From assembly GCF_025060755.1 (NCBI RefSeq), contig NZ_JANYUY010000073.1:1-36168 (forward strand): a stretch of 36,168 nucleotides of DNA, in the 5' to 3' direction. A model generated the notes under the pieces. That model did no database searches. It saw only the letters and a program-made list of their open reading frames with translations, and was not told the DNA's origin. Of the stretch, positions 17,235-26,084 are shown in pieces. The DNA comes from Paenibacillus doosanensis (GTDB lineage Bacteria > Bacillota > Bacilli > Paenibacillales > NBRC-103111). Every line of letters begins with the position of its first letter. Position 1 is the first letter of the stretch. Both the position numbers and the translations under genes were made by a program.

Positions 17235-17522
17235 TTATTTTCTTCTATACGCTTTTTCCCATTCGTTAATGATCTCTGCGCGTGTCTTCTCTCTATCCCG
17301 CGCCCAGCGGGAGGTTTCCCATTCGAGTATCGATTGTTGTCTTGTTTTGAAAAAACGGTAGTCGCAAATATCCCAGGAACAGAACAGCTTCCGGTACCAC
17401 TTGCCGTTTTGAACATCATCATTGAAGCGGCGCACGGCTTTGCCTGCTTGGCGTTTGGCCCAGCGGCTGCCCGGCGTCGTTTGATCGGTCCATACCGGTG
17501 ATTTTTTTACACTTCGGCTCAT
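17235..17522 (-). CDS. Small conserved basic protein, unknown function
   Basis: This 95-residue protein begins MSRSVKKSPVWTD, followed by SRWAKRQAGKAVRRF, NGKWYRKLFCSWDICDY and the tryptophan-rich tail ILEWETSRWARDREKTRAEI. I recall a family of small firmicute proteins with the layout MSRS.KK.P followed by K.YRKLF.SWDICDY. Its function is unknown. The strong AAGGAGG on the minus strand, 11 bases before the ATG, supports a real gene. It is divergent from the ADP-ribosylglycohydrolase gene, and the 204-base gap probably holds both promoters. Confidence 0.75.
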   Translation of the reverse strand: MSRSVKKSPVWTDQTTPGSRWAKRQAGKAVRRFNDDVQNGKWYRKLFCSWDICDYRFFKTRQQSILEWETSRWARDREKTRAEIINEWEKAYRRK

Positions 17523-17726
17523 TTGGCTCTCTAACCTCCTTAGGGGGAAGCTAGAGGCCGTCTAGTATCTTCATGGTTCACCTCATTTCAAGATTTTTGT
17601 TGTCAGCATATATAGACGCCGGTGAACATAATAGGTTGCATGGCATCGGGGATTTATTTTGTTAATATTGGATAAAAATGAATTTATGTCTAGGATTCGG
17701 ATTGAGCGAATGAGAGGGGGAACCGT

Positions 17727-18611
17727 ATGAGAGATGAACGTTTATACGATAAAATCAAAGGCGGCCTGTACGGCGTTGCCATTGGAGACGCTTTGGGCGG
17801 GACAACCGAGTTTATGACCGCCGGGGAAATCAAAGCTCAGTATGGATACATCACCGAAATAATCGGTGGCGGCGTTTGGCATTTGGAGCCCGGAGAAGTA
17901 ACTGACGATACGATGATGACGCTTTGCGTAGCGGAGGGGATTCTTGAGAACCCGGCGGCGCCTCTGGAGCCGATCGGGCGTTTGTTTCTGAAATGGTATC
18001 GTTCCAGGCCTAAAGATATCGGCAGCACGATTCGCCGCGCTTTTGAAAATTACGAGGATCACTGGTTTGAAGCGGCCTTTCTGGCGGATCTTGATCTGGG
18101 TCAGAGCGGCGGCAACGGTTCTTTGATGAGATGTCTTCCCGCGGCACTGGCATATCAAGAAATATTCGATCTGGAAAAGGTCTCAAGGATGCAATCCAAG
18201 ATGACTCATTACGATGAAAGATGCAGCGAAGCATGCGTGATCTACAATCGAATTGCTCATAGGCTATTGCGCGGAGAAGAAATAGGCAGTGCGGTCAGAA
18301 GTGAGGTGGCGGGTACGGAATATGAAGGCTGCATTAAGGGCGCACCGAACTGCGAGCCTAGCGGCTTTGTCGTTCATACCTTCAAGTGGGTGCTGCATAT
18401 TCTGCTTAGTTCCGCCGATTTTAGCGAAGTTGTGCAAAAAGCGGCCAATCTAGGCGGAGACTCTGACACGATAGGAGCGATTGCCGGGGGCCTTGCAGGC
18501 ATTAGCTGCGGTTATCGTTCTATTCCGGCGGCTTATTCGGAGGCGATCTTGATCAAAGACCGGTTGGATCAGGTTTCTTCCCGCTTGTACCGCTTGCGAA
18601 TGGGTGAGTAA
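17727..18611 (+). CDS. ADP-ribosylglycohydrolase (DraG/ARH) family protein
   Basis: The family removes ADP-ribose from protein or nucleic acid targets using two Mg ions. This 294-residue protein has the first metal site in GEVTDDTMMTL (about 54-64), GVAIGDALGG near the N-terminus, a middle GNGSLMRCLPAALA block, and the second metal site LGGDSDTIGAIAGGLAG (about 245-261). All expected acidic ligands are present, so it should be active. Start: AGAGGGGG then ATG 17727. No ADP-ribosyltransferase partner is nearby. Targets are unknown; some relatives counter toxin or phage-defence ADP-ribosylation. Confidence 0.92.
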   Translation: MRDERLYDKIKGGLYGVAIGDALGGTTEFMTAGEIKAQYGYITEIIGGGVWHLEPGEVTDDTMMTLCVAEGILENPAAPLEPIGRLFLKWYRSRPKDIGSTIRRAFENYEDHWFEAAFLADLDLGQSGGNGSLMRCLPAALAYQEIFDLEKVSRMQSKMTHYDERCSEACVIYNRIAHRLLRGEEIGSAVRSEVAGTEYEGCIKGAPNCEPSGFVVHTFKWVLHILLSSADFSEVVQKAANLGGDSDTIGAIAGGLAGISCGYRSIPAAYSEAILIKDRLDQVSSRLYRLRMGE

Positions 18612-18613
18612 CA

Positions 18614-18669
18614 GCCCCGGATTAGCGATTCAAAAAATCCCGGGGCCACGCCTGCTTATGCGCGGCCCC
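18614..18669 (+). terminator. GC-rich alternative stem-loops after the glycohydrolase gene
   Basis: GCCCCGG (18614-18620) can pair with the CCGGGGC starting about 18640. That CGGGGCC can instead pair with GGCCCC (18664-18669). No T-run follows the second stem. It is probably the transcript end of the gene stopping at 18611, but is not canonical. Confidence 0.3.
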
Positions 18670-18720
18670 GTCTATACCGCAGGAGGCAAGCTAATCATGA
18701 GAGCACTTTGCCGTTGATTT

Positions 18721-19013
18721 CTATCTCGGCGTGGTGTTCACCGATTGAACCCGCAAGCCGACAGGCTCGGTCAACGGCTGCTTCAGCTTGCTGCGCACAT
18801 AGTAAGTTCCATATCCATAGTTTGCATTGCCCGACACGGCGTTCCAACTGCCCTGCACCGGCAGAAGTCGGCCGTTCGCTACCTGCCTGCCCATTACCCC
18901 GGGCAAAACTGCCAATCCCCCTCCAGCGGAAGGGGCCGCGAAGTCTCCAGCATCTTACCGCGCAAATCCGGCAAGTCTTACCGTACTTTGGGAGCCCCGG
19001 GCTCGTCGTTCAT
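18721..19013 (-). pseudogene. Remnant of a 7TMR-DISM (DISMED2) sensor protein N-terminus
   Basis: Read on the minus strand, one frame gives DLPDLRGKMLETSRPLPLEG then DWQFCPG and a stop. A shifted frame continues PVQGSWNAVSGNANYGYGTY, then GLRVQSVNTTPR and a stop. Together they match the extracytoplasmic 7TMR-DISMED2 pattern: DLRGW..G.LPLDGEWEFY.G, then VPGSWN...GYGYGTYRL, then LRI.SV. Such domains head sensor kinases and diguanylate cyclases with seven membrane segments. The frameshift, the two stops and the missing downstream parts show it is a dead fragment. The rest of 18670-19320 holds no gene I can support. Confidence 0.5.
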
Positions 19014-19320
19014 TGCACATATCACGCTATTATGCGTAAACGTTTTTACAACAAATCCGAAATCCTTCGAACGTACCGCCTGCCTTCATTTCCCGATAAA
19101 TACAACAGAAGAATAATGGATAAAATGGATGGGTTTTACAAGAGCGTCTCATACTATTAAGCCGACAGGTATCCAAAATCCTTATATAAATGTCATGTAC
19201 CATTACATTATTTTCGAGCTAACTGGGTTAATTTGGTTTGTTGTGTTATATAAAATAACATTCGAGTGACATTGAATCAAAATGTAAACGGTTTTATTTT
19301 CGTTTTTTTAAAAGAAGCTC

Positions 19321-19349
19321 TTGCAATCCTGCTGAGGATGCACTACAAT
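19321..19349 (+). promoter_or_regulatory. Promoter of the LacI-ribokinase-ABC operon
   Basis: TTGCAA (19321-19326) and TACAAT (19344-19349) are separated by 17 bases, a good sigma-A arrangement. The first operator-like palindrome starts 11 bases after the -10, over the expected transcription start. Confidence 0.6.
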
Positions 19350-19360
19350 GAAACTAGCAA

Positions 19361-19380
19361 TTGCGAAAACGTTTTTTCAA
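19361..19380. promoter_or_regulatory. LacI-type operator 1
   Basis: TTGCGAAAACGTTTTTTCAA is a near-palindrome centred on ACGT/CG, typical of LacI/CcpA-family sites. It covers the predicted start of transcription, so binding would repress. A CcpA cre cannot be excluded. Confidence 0.55.
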
Positions 19381-19428
19381 ACAAATGTACAGTTCCAGAA
19401 TGTTCCTTTTATTATTATAATGCGAATA

Positions 19429-19448
19429 TTGTAAAAACGTTATTACAA
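19429..19448. promoter_or_regulatory. LacI-type operator 2
   Basis: TTGTAAAAACGTTATTACAA is a near-perfect palindrome with the same central AACGTT as operator 1. It lies exactly 68 bases from operator 1 and immediately before the regulator's start codon. The pair suggests autoregulation, possibly by looping or roadblock. Confidence 0.6.
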
Positions 19449-19474
19449 GGCAAATGGGAGGAATGGACGCAGCT

Positions 19475-20488
19475 GTGACGAACAAGGAAATCACGATAAA
19501 GGATGTAGCGAAGCAGGCCAATGTGTCTGTAGCAACCGTATCTCGCGTCCTCAACGGACGGGATCGGGTAAGCGACGCGACCCGCAAGAAAATATTGAAG
19601 ATCATCGAGGAGCTGAATTTTGTGCCCAGCACGATGGCCGCCTCAATGGTTAAGAAAAAGACCAATATGCTTGCCGTTGTCGTCCCGGAGATTCAGAACC
19701 CCTTCTACACCGCGGTCATCGGCGGGACGGTAGAGATAGCCAATAATGAAGGCTTCTTCACGATTGTTATTTCCACGAACGGCAATGAGACGGAGGAAGA
19801 AGAGTTTTTCGAGAGCTTCCTGAGTAAGAACGTCGACGGGATCGTGCTGATCGGCACGCATAGGGAGGCCGGGTTTTACCGGAATATTCGCAAGCCGACG
19901 ATTCTGGTCGACCGCTATATCAATGACAGCGGGCATGACGGAGTGTTGATCGATAACTACCGCGGAGCTTACGAGGCTACCAAGCATTTTGTGGATTACG
20001 GCCATGAGCGAATCGCGATTATTGACGGGGAGCATGATTTTAACGATGGGAAGGATCGTTATTGGGGCTATCGCCAAGCGATGCTCGAAGGAGGTCTGAC
20101 TCCCGATCCGAAGTACCATAAGCAAGGGAAATGGCTTGAAGAGGACGGCTACCGGTTTGCGATGGAGCTGTTGCAGGCGGAGCAGCCGCCGACCGCGATA
20201 TTTGCCGCCAACAATGTCATCTGCAAAGGCGTGATCAGGGCCGTTCGCGACTTGAACCTGCAGATCGGCGAGGATATATCCTTGATCGGTTTTGACGAAA
20301 ATGAGCTGGCGCAGTTCGTACAGCCCAGAGTGACCGTCGTCGCTAGACCGACGAGAGAGATGGGGGTTCAAGCGGCGGAAATGCTCATCCAGAAAATTAA
20401 GGGAGAGCCCAAAGAACAGGCGAAGCCGAAAAAAGTCATACTGGATGTTGAGTTGATGAAGTACGGCTCGGTCAAAAAGCTGAAGTGA
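19475..20488 (+). CDS. LacI-family transcriptional regulator
   Basis: The N-terminal HTH of this roughly 337-residue protein reads ITIKDVAKQANVSVATVSRV followed by LNGRDRVSDATRKKI, the LacI/RbsR signature. The hinge helix ends VPSTMAASMVKKKTN. The core is a periplasmic-binding-protein fold with EIQNPFYTAVIGG and VDGIVLIG, and ends with IGFDENELAQFVQPRVTVVA and the usual GVQAAEMLIQKI. GTG 19475 gives the common family start and lies 12 bases after GGGAGGA; an in-frame ATG at 19454 or 19463 is possible. It heads the operon and stops 9 bases before the ribokinase gene. It should repress it until a sugar-like ligand binds. Confidence 0.88.
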   Translation: MTNKEITIKDVAKQANVSVATVSRVLNGRDRVSDATRKKILKIIEELNFVPSTMAASMVKKKTNMLAVVVPEIQNPFYTAVIGGTVEIANNEGFFTIVISTNGNETEEEEFFESFLSKNVDGIVLIGTHREAGFYRNIRKPTILVDRYINDSGHDGVLIDNYRGAYEATKHFVDYGHERIAIIDGEHDFNDGKDRYWGYRQAMLEGGLTPDPKYHKQGKWLEEDGYRFAMELLQAEQPPTAIFAANNVICKGVIRAVRDLNLQIGEDISLIGFDENELAQFVQPRVTVVARPTREMGVQAAEMLIQKIKGEPKEQAKPKKVILDVELMKYGSVKKLK

Positions 20489-20497
20489 GGGGGAGCT

Positions 20498-21421
20498 ATG
20501 GCGAATATTTTGGTAGTGGGCAGCATGAACATGGATATTGTTACGCAGGTGGAACGTCATCCCGTTCCCGGCGAAACGATTCAAGGACGCGAAACCGGCT
20601 TTTTTATCGGGGGCAAAGGGGCTAATCAGGCGGTTGCCGCCGCCCGTTCCGGGGCATCGGTGGCTATGGCGGGAGGATTGGGTTCGGATTCCTTCGGCCG
20701 CGACATTCGCAAGAAATTGGCCGAGGACCGGATTGACCTTGGCTTAGTCGCCGAGAAGCCGGCCGCGACCGGTGTCGCATTGATCGCGATCGATAAGGCG
20801 GGCGAGAATAACATTATTCTATCCGCGGGCGCTAATGGAGCATACGGGGAAAAGGATGTCGACGGATTGCATTTGTCCGGATATGACGCCATCCTGCTGC
20901 AGAATGAAATTTCCCCGGCGGCAAGCCGAAGGATGCTGGATAGAGCCGAGGAGGCGAGCATCCCCGTATTTATGAACCCGGCTCCGATCGCCGGATTTGA
21001 CCGCGCCGACTTAAGCAAGATCAGCTTCCTGATCGTCAATGAAATCGAAGCGGAGGAGCTGAGCGGAATCCGAATCGACGGGATCGGGAAGGCACGGCAG
21101 GCAGGTAAGCAATTGCTGGAAGCGGTTCCACATCTGGTTATCACCTTGGGCGGCAAAGGCTCCCTCTATATGGACCGGGCCGGAACGGAGATCGAGACGC
21201 CTGCGTTCGCGGTTCATGTAGTGGATACGACGGCGGCTGGAGATACGTTTATAGGGGCGTTCGCCGCAACGTATCTAGCGGGCGCGGAGCTGGCAGAGAG
21301 CTTGCGCTATGCCACCGCAGCTTCGGCGCTCGCCGTGTCCGCCGCGGGCGCGCAAAGCTCGATTCCTCCGGAAGAGCAGGTACGGGCGTTTCTGGAGAAT
21401 GAGGAGTCAGCGGCGGGGTAA
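20498..21421 (+). CDS. rbsK: Ribokinase-like PfkB-family carbohydrate kinase
   Basis: Ribokinase phosphorylates D-ribose at O5 after uptake. This 307-residue protein opens ILVVGSMNMDIVTQVERHPV, where most family members have NMD or N.D, then PGETIQG and the substrate glycines GGKGANQAVAAARSG (PfkB signature 1). Signature 2 is VDTTAAGDTFIGAFAA with the catalytic Asp (TAAGDTF). All features are those of ribokinase, but the neighbouring enzymes mean the true substrate may be another ribose-containing or similar sugar. GGGGGAG lies 5 bases before ATG. A 211-base gap follows before the transporter genes. Confidence 0.88.
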   Translation: MANILVVGSMNMDIVTQVERHPVPGETIQGRETGFFIGGKGANQAVAAARSGASVAMAGGLGSDSFGRDIRKKLAEDRIDLGLVAEKPAATGVALIAIDKAGENNIILSAGANGAYGEKDVDGLHLSGYDAILLQNEISPAASRRMLDRAEEASIPVFMNPAPIAGFDRADLSKISFLIVNEIEAEELSGIRIDGIGKARQAGKQLLEAVPHLVITLGGKGSLYMDRAGTEIETPAFAVHVVDTTAAGDTFIGAFAATYLAGAELAESLRYATAASALAVSAAGAQSSIPPEEQVRAFLENEESAAG

Positions 21422-21632
21422 AAGACCGGTGAGAAAACGGACGAAGCAAGCCGAAAAGGTCTGAAGAAGGGGATAGCAACGACCGGAAGACGTTATTCGC
21501 TTATATCGCCGGCGTCTTTCAACAGCTTTTTAGAAAAAGTGGGACTCCCGCAATTTCCGACTTTTACAAATTAACGCTTAGACTTAATAAAGTATCCGGT
21601 ATTCTTTCGCAATGACATGAGGAGGAGGGCGA

Positions 21633-23147
21633 ATGATGAGCAAACCGGTTTTGACGATGGAAGGCATCAGCAAGGAGTTTCCAGGGGTTAAGGCGCTGAC
21701 GGATGTCAATTTCGAGCTGTATCCGGGCGAGGTGCACGCTCTGATGGGAGAGAACGGTGCGGGCAAATCGACGCTGATGAAGATTTTGTCCGGCGTATAC
21801 GCGCCGACGCAGGGAACGATAAGGCTGAAGGGAGCGGATGTGACGTTCCGCAATCCGCTCGACGCCCAGCGGCAGGGGGTGTCGATCATCCACCAGGAAT
21901 TCAATTTATTCTCCAATTTGTCCGCAGCCGAAAATATTTTTATCGACCGGCCGGAGATGGTCGGCCGTTTCGGACGAATTGAGTGGTCCAGAATGTATGA
22001 CGAAGCGCAGCGGCTGGTTAATTCCATAGGCGGAGGCGATATCGATGTCCGCAGGGAAGTCCGGCATCTCGGAGTCCACAGCCAGCAGGTTATCGAGATC
22101 GCTAAAGCGCTCTCCTTTCAGGCGGACGTGTTGATCATGGATGAACCGTCGGCGGCTCTGCCGGAGAACGAAGTGCAGAAGATGTTTGATGTTGTAAACC
22201 GGTTACGGAATCAAGGGGTGGCTATTGTTTATGTTTCCCACCGGATGAAGGAAATTTTTGAAATCGCCGATAAAGTCACGGTGCTGCGCGACGGAACCAA
22301 AATCGGTACCCGAAGGATCGATGAGGTCACGGAGCAAAGCTTGATTCAGATGATGGTCGGCAAAGAAGTGAATCAGCTGTATCCGGTGCGCGAGCAAGCG
22401 CCCGGCGACGAGGTTGTGCTGCAGGCGGACAAGCTGTCTCTCGATGCCTCTCACCATATTTCATTTGAACTGCGGAAGGGAGAGATTCTGGGGCTGTTCG
22501 GTCTTCCGGGCTCCGGCTCGCACACGGTCGCCGAGCGGCTGTTCGGTCTAAAACGGGGAACCGGCGACATCAAAATGAACGGCACCTCGGTAAGCATTCA
22601 TAGTCCCGGCGAGGCCAAATCCAGGAAAATCGCCTATGTGCCGCCGGATCGCCACCGCCAGGGCATCATTAAACCGATGTCCATCCGCCAAAATTTGTCG
22701 CTGCCCATCCTGCCTCAGCTTTCCAAAGGGATCATGCTCGATCAAGAGCGCATTCGGCAGCTGAGCGGGGAGTATATGGAGAAGCTGCGGATTAAGGCGC
22801 CCGGCGACGGGCAAAGCGTCGATTTCCTGAGCGGCGGCAACCAGCAGAAGGTTGTCATCGGGAAGTGGCTTGCTGCCCGGCCGGAAATTCTCATTCTGGA
22901 GGAGCCGACACGAGGCGTCGACGTCGGAGCCAAGGCGGAAATTTACAGCATTATTCATCAGCTGGCCGGGGAAGGGCTGAGCATTCTGCTCATCTCCTCG
23001 GAAATGCCGGAGGTTATCGGGCTGAGCGACCGCATCCTGGTGTTGTACAAGGGCGAGATCGTACACGAATTCGCCCATGGCGAGGCGGACCAGGAGCAGC
23101 TGCTTCAGCGGGCCTCGCATCCGCGCTTGGAAGGAGGCACCTTATGA
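21633..23147 (+). CDS. Sugar ABC transporter ATP-binding protein (RbsA-like, two ABC domains)
   Basis: This 504-residue duplicated ATPase powers CUT2-type sugar import. Domain 1 has Walker A GENGAGKSTLMK, Q-loop HQEFNLF, a degenerate signature LGVHSQQVIEIAKAL, Walker B VLIMDEPSAAL and switch His (VSHRM). Domain 2 has a degraded Walker A (GLPGSGSHTVAERL), the signature LSGGNQQKVVIGKWLA, and LILEEPTRGVDVGAK with Glu where the Walker B Asp usually is. This asymmetry is normal for RbsA/MglA. GGAGGAGGG precedes tandem ATGs at 21633 and 21636. The last codons overlap the first permease start (ATGA). Confidence 0.93.
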   Translation: MMSKPVLTMEGISKEFPGVKALTDVNFELYPGEVHALMGENGAGKSTLMKILSGVYAPTQGTIRLKGADVTFRNPLDAQRQGVSIIHQEFNLFSNLSAAENIFIDRPEMVGRFGRIEWSRMYDEAQRLVNSIGGGDIDVRREVRHLGVHSQQVIEIAKALSFQADVLIMDEPSAALPENEVQKMFDVVNRLRNQGVAIVYVSHRMKEIFEIADKVTVLRDGTKIGTRRIDEVTEQSLIQMMVGKEVNQLYPVREQAPGDEVVLQADKLSLDASHHISFELRKGEILGLFGLPGSGSHTVAERLFGLKRGTGDIKMNGTSVSIHSPGEAKSRKIAYVPPDRHRQGIIKPMSIRQNLSLPILPQLSKGIMLDQERIRQLSGEYMEKLRIKAPGDGQSVDFLSGGNQQKVVIGKWLAARPEILILEEPTRGVDVGAKAEIYSIIHQLAGEGLSILLISSEMPEVIGLSDRILVLYKGEIVHEFAHGEADQEQLLQRASHPRLEGGTL

Positions 23148-24106
23148 AACGCATATTCCATATTCATGAAGCGCCGATCATTATATTCACGCTGGTTGTC
23201 ACTGTATTGTTTGCCGTCATTTCGCCCGATTTCTTTCACTTCGATAATGCCAAGCTGATTCTGGATCAAAATATCTCGATGTTTATCGTGGCGATCGGGA
23301 TGACGATGGTCATCCTGTTGGGCGGAATCGATTTGTCGGTCGGCTCGGTGCTGGCATTGACGGCAACGTCCGTGGGGTTGTTTCTCAGCCACGGCATCAG
23401 CCCTTGGCTGGCCTCCTTGATGGGCGTATGCATCGGCATGCTGTGCGGCGCCGTCAACGGATATTTTATTGCGGTAAGGAAGATTCCGGATATCATCGTT
23501 ACTTTGGCCACGATGTATATTTTCCGAGGCATTGCGGTCGGGATCAGCGGCGGGACGTGGATGACCAATTTTCCGGAGGGCTTCCGTTTCTTCGGTCAAG
23601 GCGAACTGCTCGGCATGTCCTTTCCGCTGCTTGTCGCGATCATTCTCATTGCCATCTTCATCTACTTGCTGAAAGGTACCCGGGCGGGCAGAAGAATTTA
23701 CGCCATCGGCGGGAACGGCTCCGCAGCCAAGCTTGCGGGCATCAGCATAGCGAAAACGAAGTTTACGGTATATGTGCTTACCGGATTGCTGGTCGGGATC
23801 GCCTCGGTTATTTTCGCTTCCAAGGTAGGCAGCGTGCAGGCCTCGACTGCGGGCAACAGCTTGTCCTTCGAAGTGATGGCGGCCGTGCTTATCGGCGGGG
23901 GAAGCATCTTCGGCGGCGTAGGTACGGTAGCCGGAACGATGATCGGCGTGCTCTTTATGGGAATGATCAAAAACGGACTGATAATCTCTAAAGTATCCCC
24001 GTTTTGGGTCGATGCTACCACCGGTTTTCTGATTATTCTGGCAATTTCTATTAATACGATACAGCGCGTCCGACAAAGCAAAAGCAAAGAGGGGGATTTG
24101 GTATGA
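23144..24106 (+). CDS. Sugar ABC transporter permease 1 (RbsC/LsrC-like)
   Basis: This 320-residue membrane protein has about eight to ten hydrophobic segments, e.g. IIIFTLVVTVLFAVIS at the start. It has the family's IDLSVGSVLALTA block and a C-terminal GGGSIFGGVGTVAGTMIG, the ABC-coupling and pore motif of CUT2 permeases. The ATG at 23144 overlaps the ATPase stop; the longer frame upstream is out-of-phase read-through of the ATPase gene. It is one half of an unlike permease pair with the next gene, an arrangement seen in AI-2 (Lsr) and rhamnose importers rather than in single-permease ribose systems. Confidence 0.92.
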   Translation: MKRIFHIHEAPIIIFTLVVTVLFAVISPDFFHFDNAKLILDQNISMFIVAIGMTMVILLGGIDLSVGSVLALTATSVGLFLSHGISPWLASLMGVCIGMLCGAVNGYFIAVRKIPDIIVTLATMYIFRGIAVGISGGTWMTNFPEGFRFFGQGELLGMSFPLLVAIILIAIFIYLLKGTRAGRRIYAIGGNGSAAKLAGISIAKTKFTVYVLTGLLVGIASVIFASKVGSVQASTAGNSLSFEVMAAVLIGGGSIFGGVGTVAGTMIGVLFMGMIKNGLIISKVSPFWVDATTGFLIILAISINTIQRVRQSKSKEGDLV

Positions 24107-25047
24107 GCGCATGGGCAAGCCGGTTTTCGCTCCAATCGAATAAATTACTTGTTCAGCTGCTGCTGCTGTTCGTCATTCTCGTCTTGTTCAGCTTCTTGTC
24201 TCCGTATTTCTTGTCCGTAACCAACTTTATGAACGTGCTGAACCAGATGGTTGAGGTGGGGCTTATCGCAATCCCGATGACGATGATCATTATATCGGGC
24301 GCAATGGATCTGTCGGTCGGCTCCATTCTGGCATTCTCCGCGGTTTGCATGGGGGTCGCTTACCAGCATGGCGTCAATATTTGGGTCAGCGTGCTGATCG
24401 GTCTGCTGGCGGGTCTGCTGTGCGGGGCGGTGAACGGCTATCTGATCGCGAGGCACCGGATGCAGGCAATTGTCGTTACCATCGGGATGCTGGTCATGCT
24501 TCGAGGTCTTGTATATGTGATGAACGAGGGCAGGCCGATTAACGGATTTCCCGATTCGTTCTACTTTATGGGCCAGCAGTATATCGGCGGCATTCCGTTC
24601 AATGCGATTTTCCTGGTGGTCATGTTTCTGATTGCGAATTTTGTAATGAAGAAAACGAGATTCAGCACTTATGTGTACGGCATAGGGAATAATGAGGAGG
24701 TTGTGCGCTACTCCGGCATTTCGGTCGTGCGCATCCGATTCATCCTGTTTATGCTCAGCGGATTGTTCTCGGCTTTGGCGGGTGTTTTCCTGGTGTCTCG
24801 TCTGGCAAGCGCGGAGGCGACGTCGGGTACCAATATAGAGCTGGACGTTATTACAGCTACATTAATAGGAGGCACGCATATTTTCGGGGGGAGGGGGAGC
24901 TTGTCGGGCACGTTCGTCGGTTTGCTGATCATCGTGTTTTTGCGTAACGGCTTGAATTTGCTGGGCGTTTCCGTGCTTTATCAGGCCGTCATATTGGGCG
25001 CGCTGCTGCTGCTTGCTGTAGGAAACAAAAAGTTCAATGGAGAGTGA
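24103..25047 (+). CDS. Sugar ABC transporter permease 2 (RbsC/LsrD-like)
   Basis: This 314-residue partner of the preceding permease has the same motifs with different spacing: AMDLSVGSILAFSA, LIARHRMQAIVVTIGMLVML, and LIGGTHIFGGRGSLSGTFVG near the C-terminus. The ATG overlaps the previous stop (ATGA), so the two should be made in equal amounts. Its own stop lies 5 bases before the lipoprotein start. The substrate cannot be read from the sequence. Confidence 0.92.
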   Translation: MSAWASRFSLQSNKLLVQLLLLFVILVLFSFLSPYFLSVTNFMNVLNQMVEVGLIAIPMTMIIISGAMDLSVGSILAFSAVCMGVAYQHGVNIWVSVLIGLLAGLLCGAVNGYLIARHRMQAIVVTIGMLVMLRGLVYVMNEGRPINGFPDSFYFMGQQYIGGIPFNAIFLVVMFLIANFVMKKTRFSTYVYGIGNNEEVVRYSGISVVRIRFILFMLSGLFSALAGVFLVSRLASAEATSGTNIELDVITATLIGGTHIFGGRGSLSGTFVGLLIIVFLRNGLNLLGVSVLYQAVILGALLLLAVGNKKFNGE

Positions 25048-25052
25048 TACCT

Positions 25053-26084
25053 ATGAGAAAAATGACATTGACATTGTTAACGGGCGTACTGGCTTTGAGT
25101 TTGGCGGCTTGCGGAAATACCGGAAATCCTCAGGCAAGCGCCGGCGGGGATAAGGGCTCTTCGGCATCGGGGGAAAGAACGTACTTTATTAACCCTAAGT
25201 CGATCGGTCCCGCCTATTGGGCGGCGGCGGAGAAGGGAGCTAAGAAAGCTGAAGCGGATTTGAAAGTCAAAGTGTTATTCAATGCCCCGACCGAAGCGGA
25301 CTCGTCCAAGCAAATTAATATGATCCAGGATATGCTGACGCGCAAAGTGAACGGCATCGGCGTATCGCCTAACGATGCGAAAGCGGTCGGCCCGGTGTTC
25401 AAGAAGGCGGCCGGCCAGGATGTCAAGATCGTTACCTGGGATAGCGACGCTCCGGACACGGACCGCCAATATTACGTAGCTCCTGCGACGGATAAAGAGG
25501 TTGGAGAACTGCTGGCCAAAACGATCGGGGAAGAGATCGGCGGCAAAGGTCAGGTCGCATTCATGGTAGCCGGACTCGGCTCGCAAAATCAGATCGCCAA
25601 ATCCGATGCGGCCAAAGCGTATTTCTCCGCCCATTACCCGGATGTGAAGGTGGTCACGACCGTATCCAGCGACGACGATCAGCAGAAGGCGTACGCCAAT
25701 GCGCAAAATCTGATCAAGACGTACCCGGATTTGAAAGGAATTATCGGATTTGCAGGAGGCGAACCGCCTGCGGCGGCCGAGGTTGTCGAGCAAGCGGTCA
25801 AGGCAGGCACCTTGAAAAAGAATCAGATCGCCATTACGGGCATTGCGGTTCCAAGCGTAGTGAAAAATTATATTAAAAACGGCACGATCAAAACGGATAT
25901 TATTTGGGACCCGGGCAAGCTGGCGTATGTCACGGTCTATGCGCTCGATCAGCTCGCTCAAGGCAAGGAAATCAAAGACGGCATGGACATTCCGAACGTA
26001 GGCGCCGTCAAGGTGGACGGGCCCAATATATTTATCGGCACGCTGGAAGTAACAGGAAGCAATGTAGACAGCTTCGACTTCTAG
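25053..26084 (+). CDS. Sugar-binding lipoprotein of the ABC importer (LsrB/RhaS-like)
   Basis: This 343-residue type 1 periplasmic-binding-fold lipoprotein has lipobox LAAC (C20), then a low-complexity linker. The core has the features of the AI-2/rhamnose binding branch: FINPKSIGPAYWAAAEKGAK, KVNGIGVSPNDAKAVGP, VTWDSDAPDTDRQYYV and GKGQVAFMVAGLGSQNQ, and ends IFIGTLEVTGSNVD. The ATG at 25053 is chosen over GTG 25044 because GGAGAG (25039-25044) is 8 bases upstream and the signal peptide is better formed. It is the last gene of the transporter set; a repeat element follows. Confidence 0.92.
   Translation: MRKMTLTLLTGVLALSLAACGNTGNPQASAGGDKGSSASGERTYFINPKSIGPAYWAAAEKGAKKAEADLKVKVLFNAPTEADSSKQINMIQDMLTRKVNGIGVSPNDAKAVGPVFKKAAGQDVKIVTWDSDAPDTDRQYYVAPATDKEVGELLAKTIGEEIGGKGQVAFMVAGLGSQNQIAKSDAAKAYFSAHYPDVKVVTTVSSDDDQQKAYANAQNLIKTYPDLKGIIGFAGGEPPAAAEVVEQAVKAGTLKKNQIAITGIAVPSVVKNYIKNGTIKTDIIWDPGKLAYVTVYALDQLAQGKEIKDGMDIPNVGAVKVDGPNIFIGTLEVTGSNVDSFDF

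Noticed and set aside
17836-18234. Minus-strand ORFs opposite the glycohydrolase gene
   Set aside because: They mirror a strongly conserved plus-strand gene and show no protein features.
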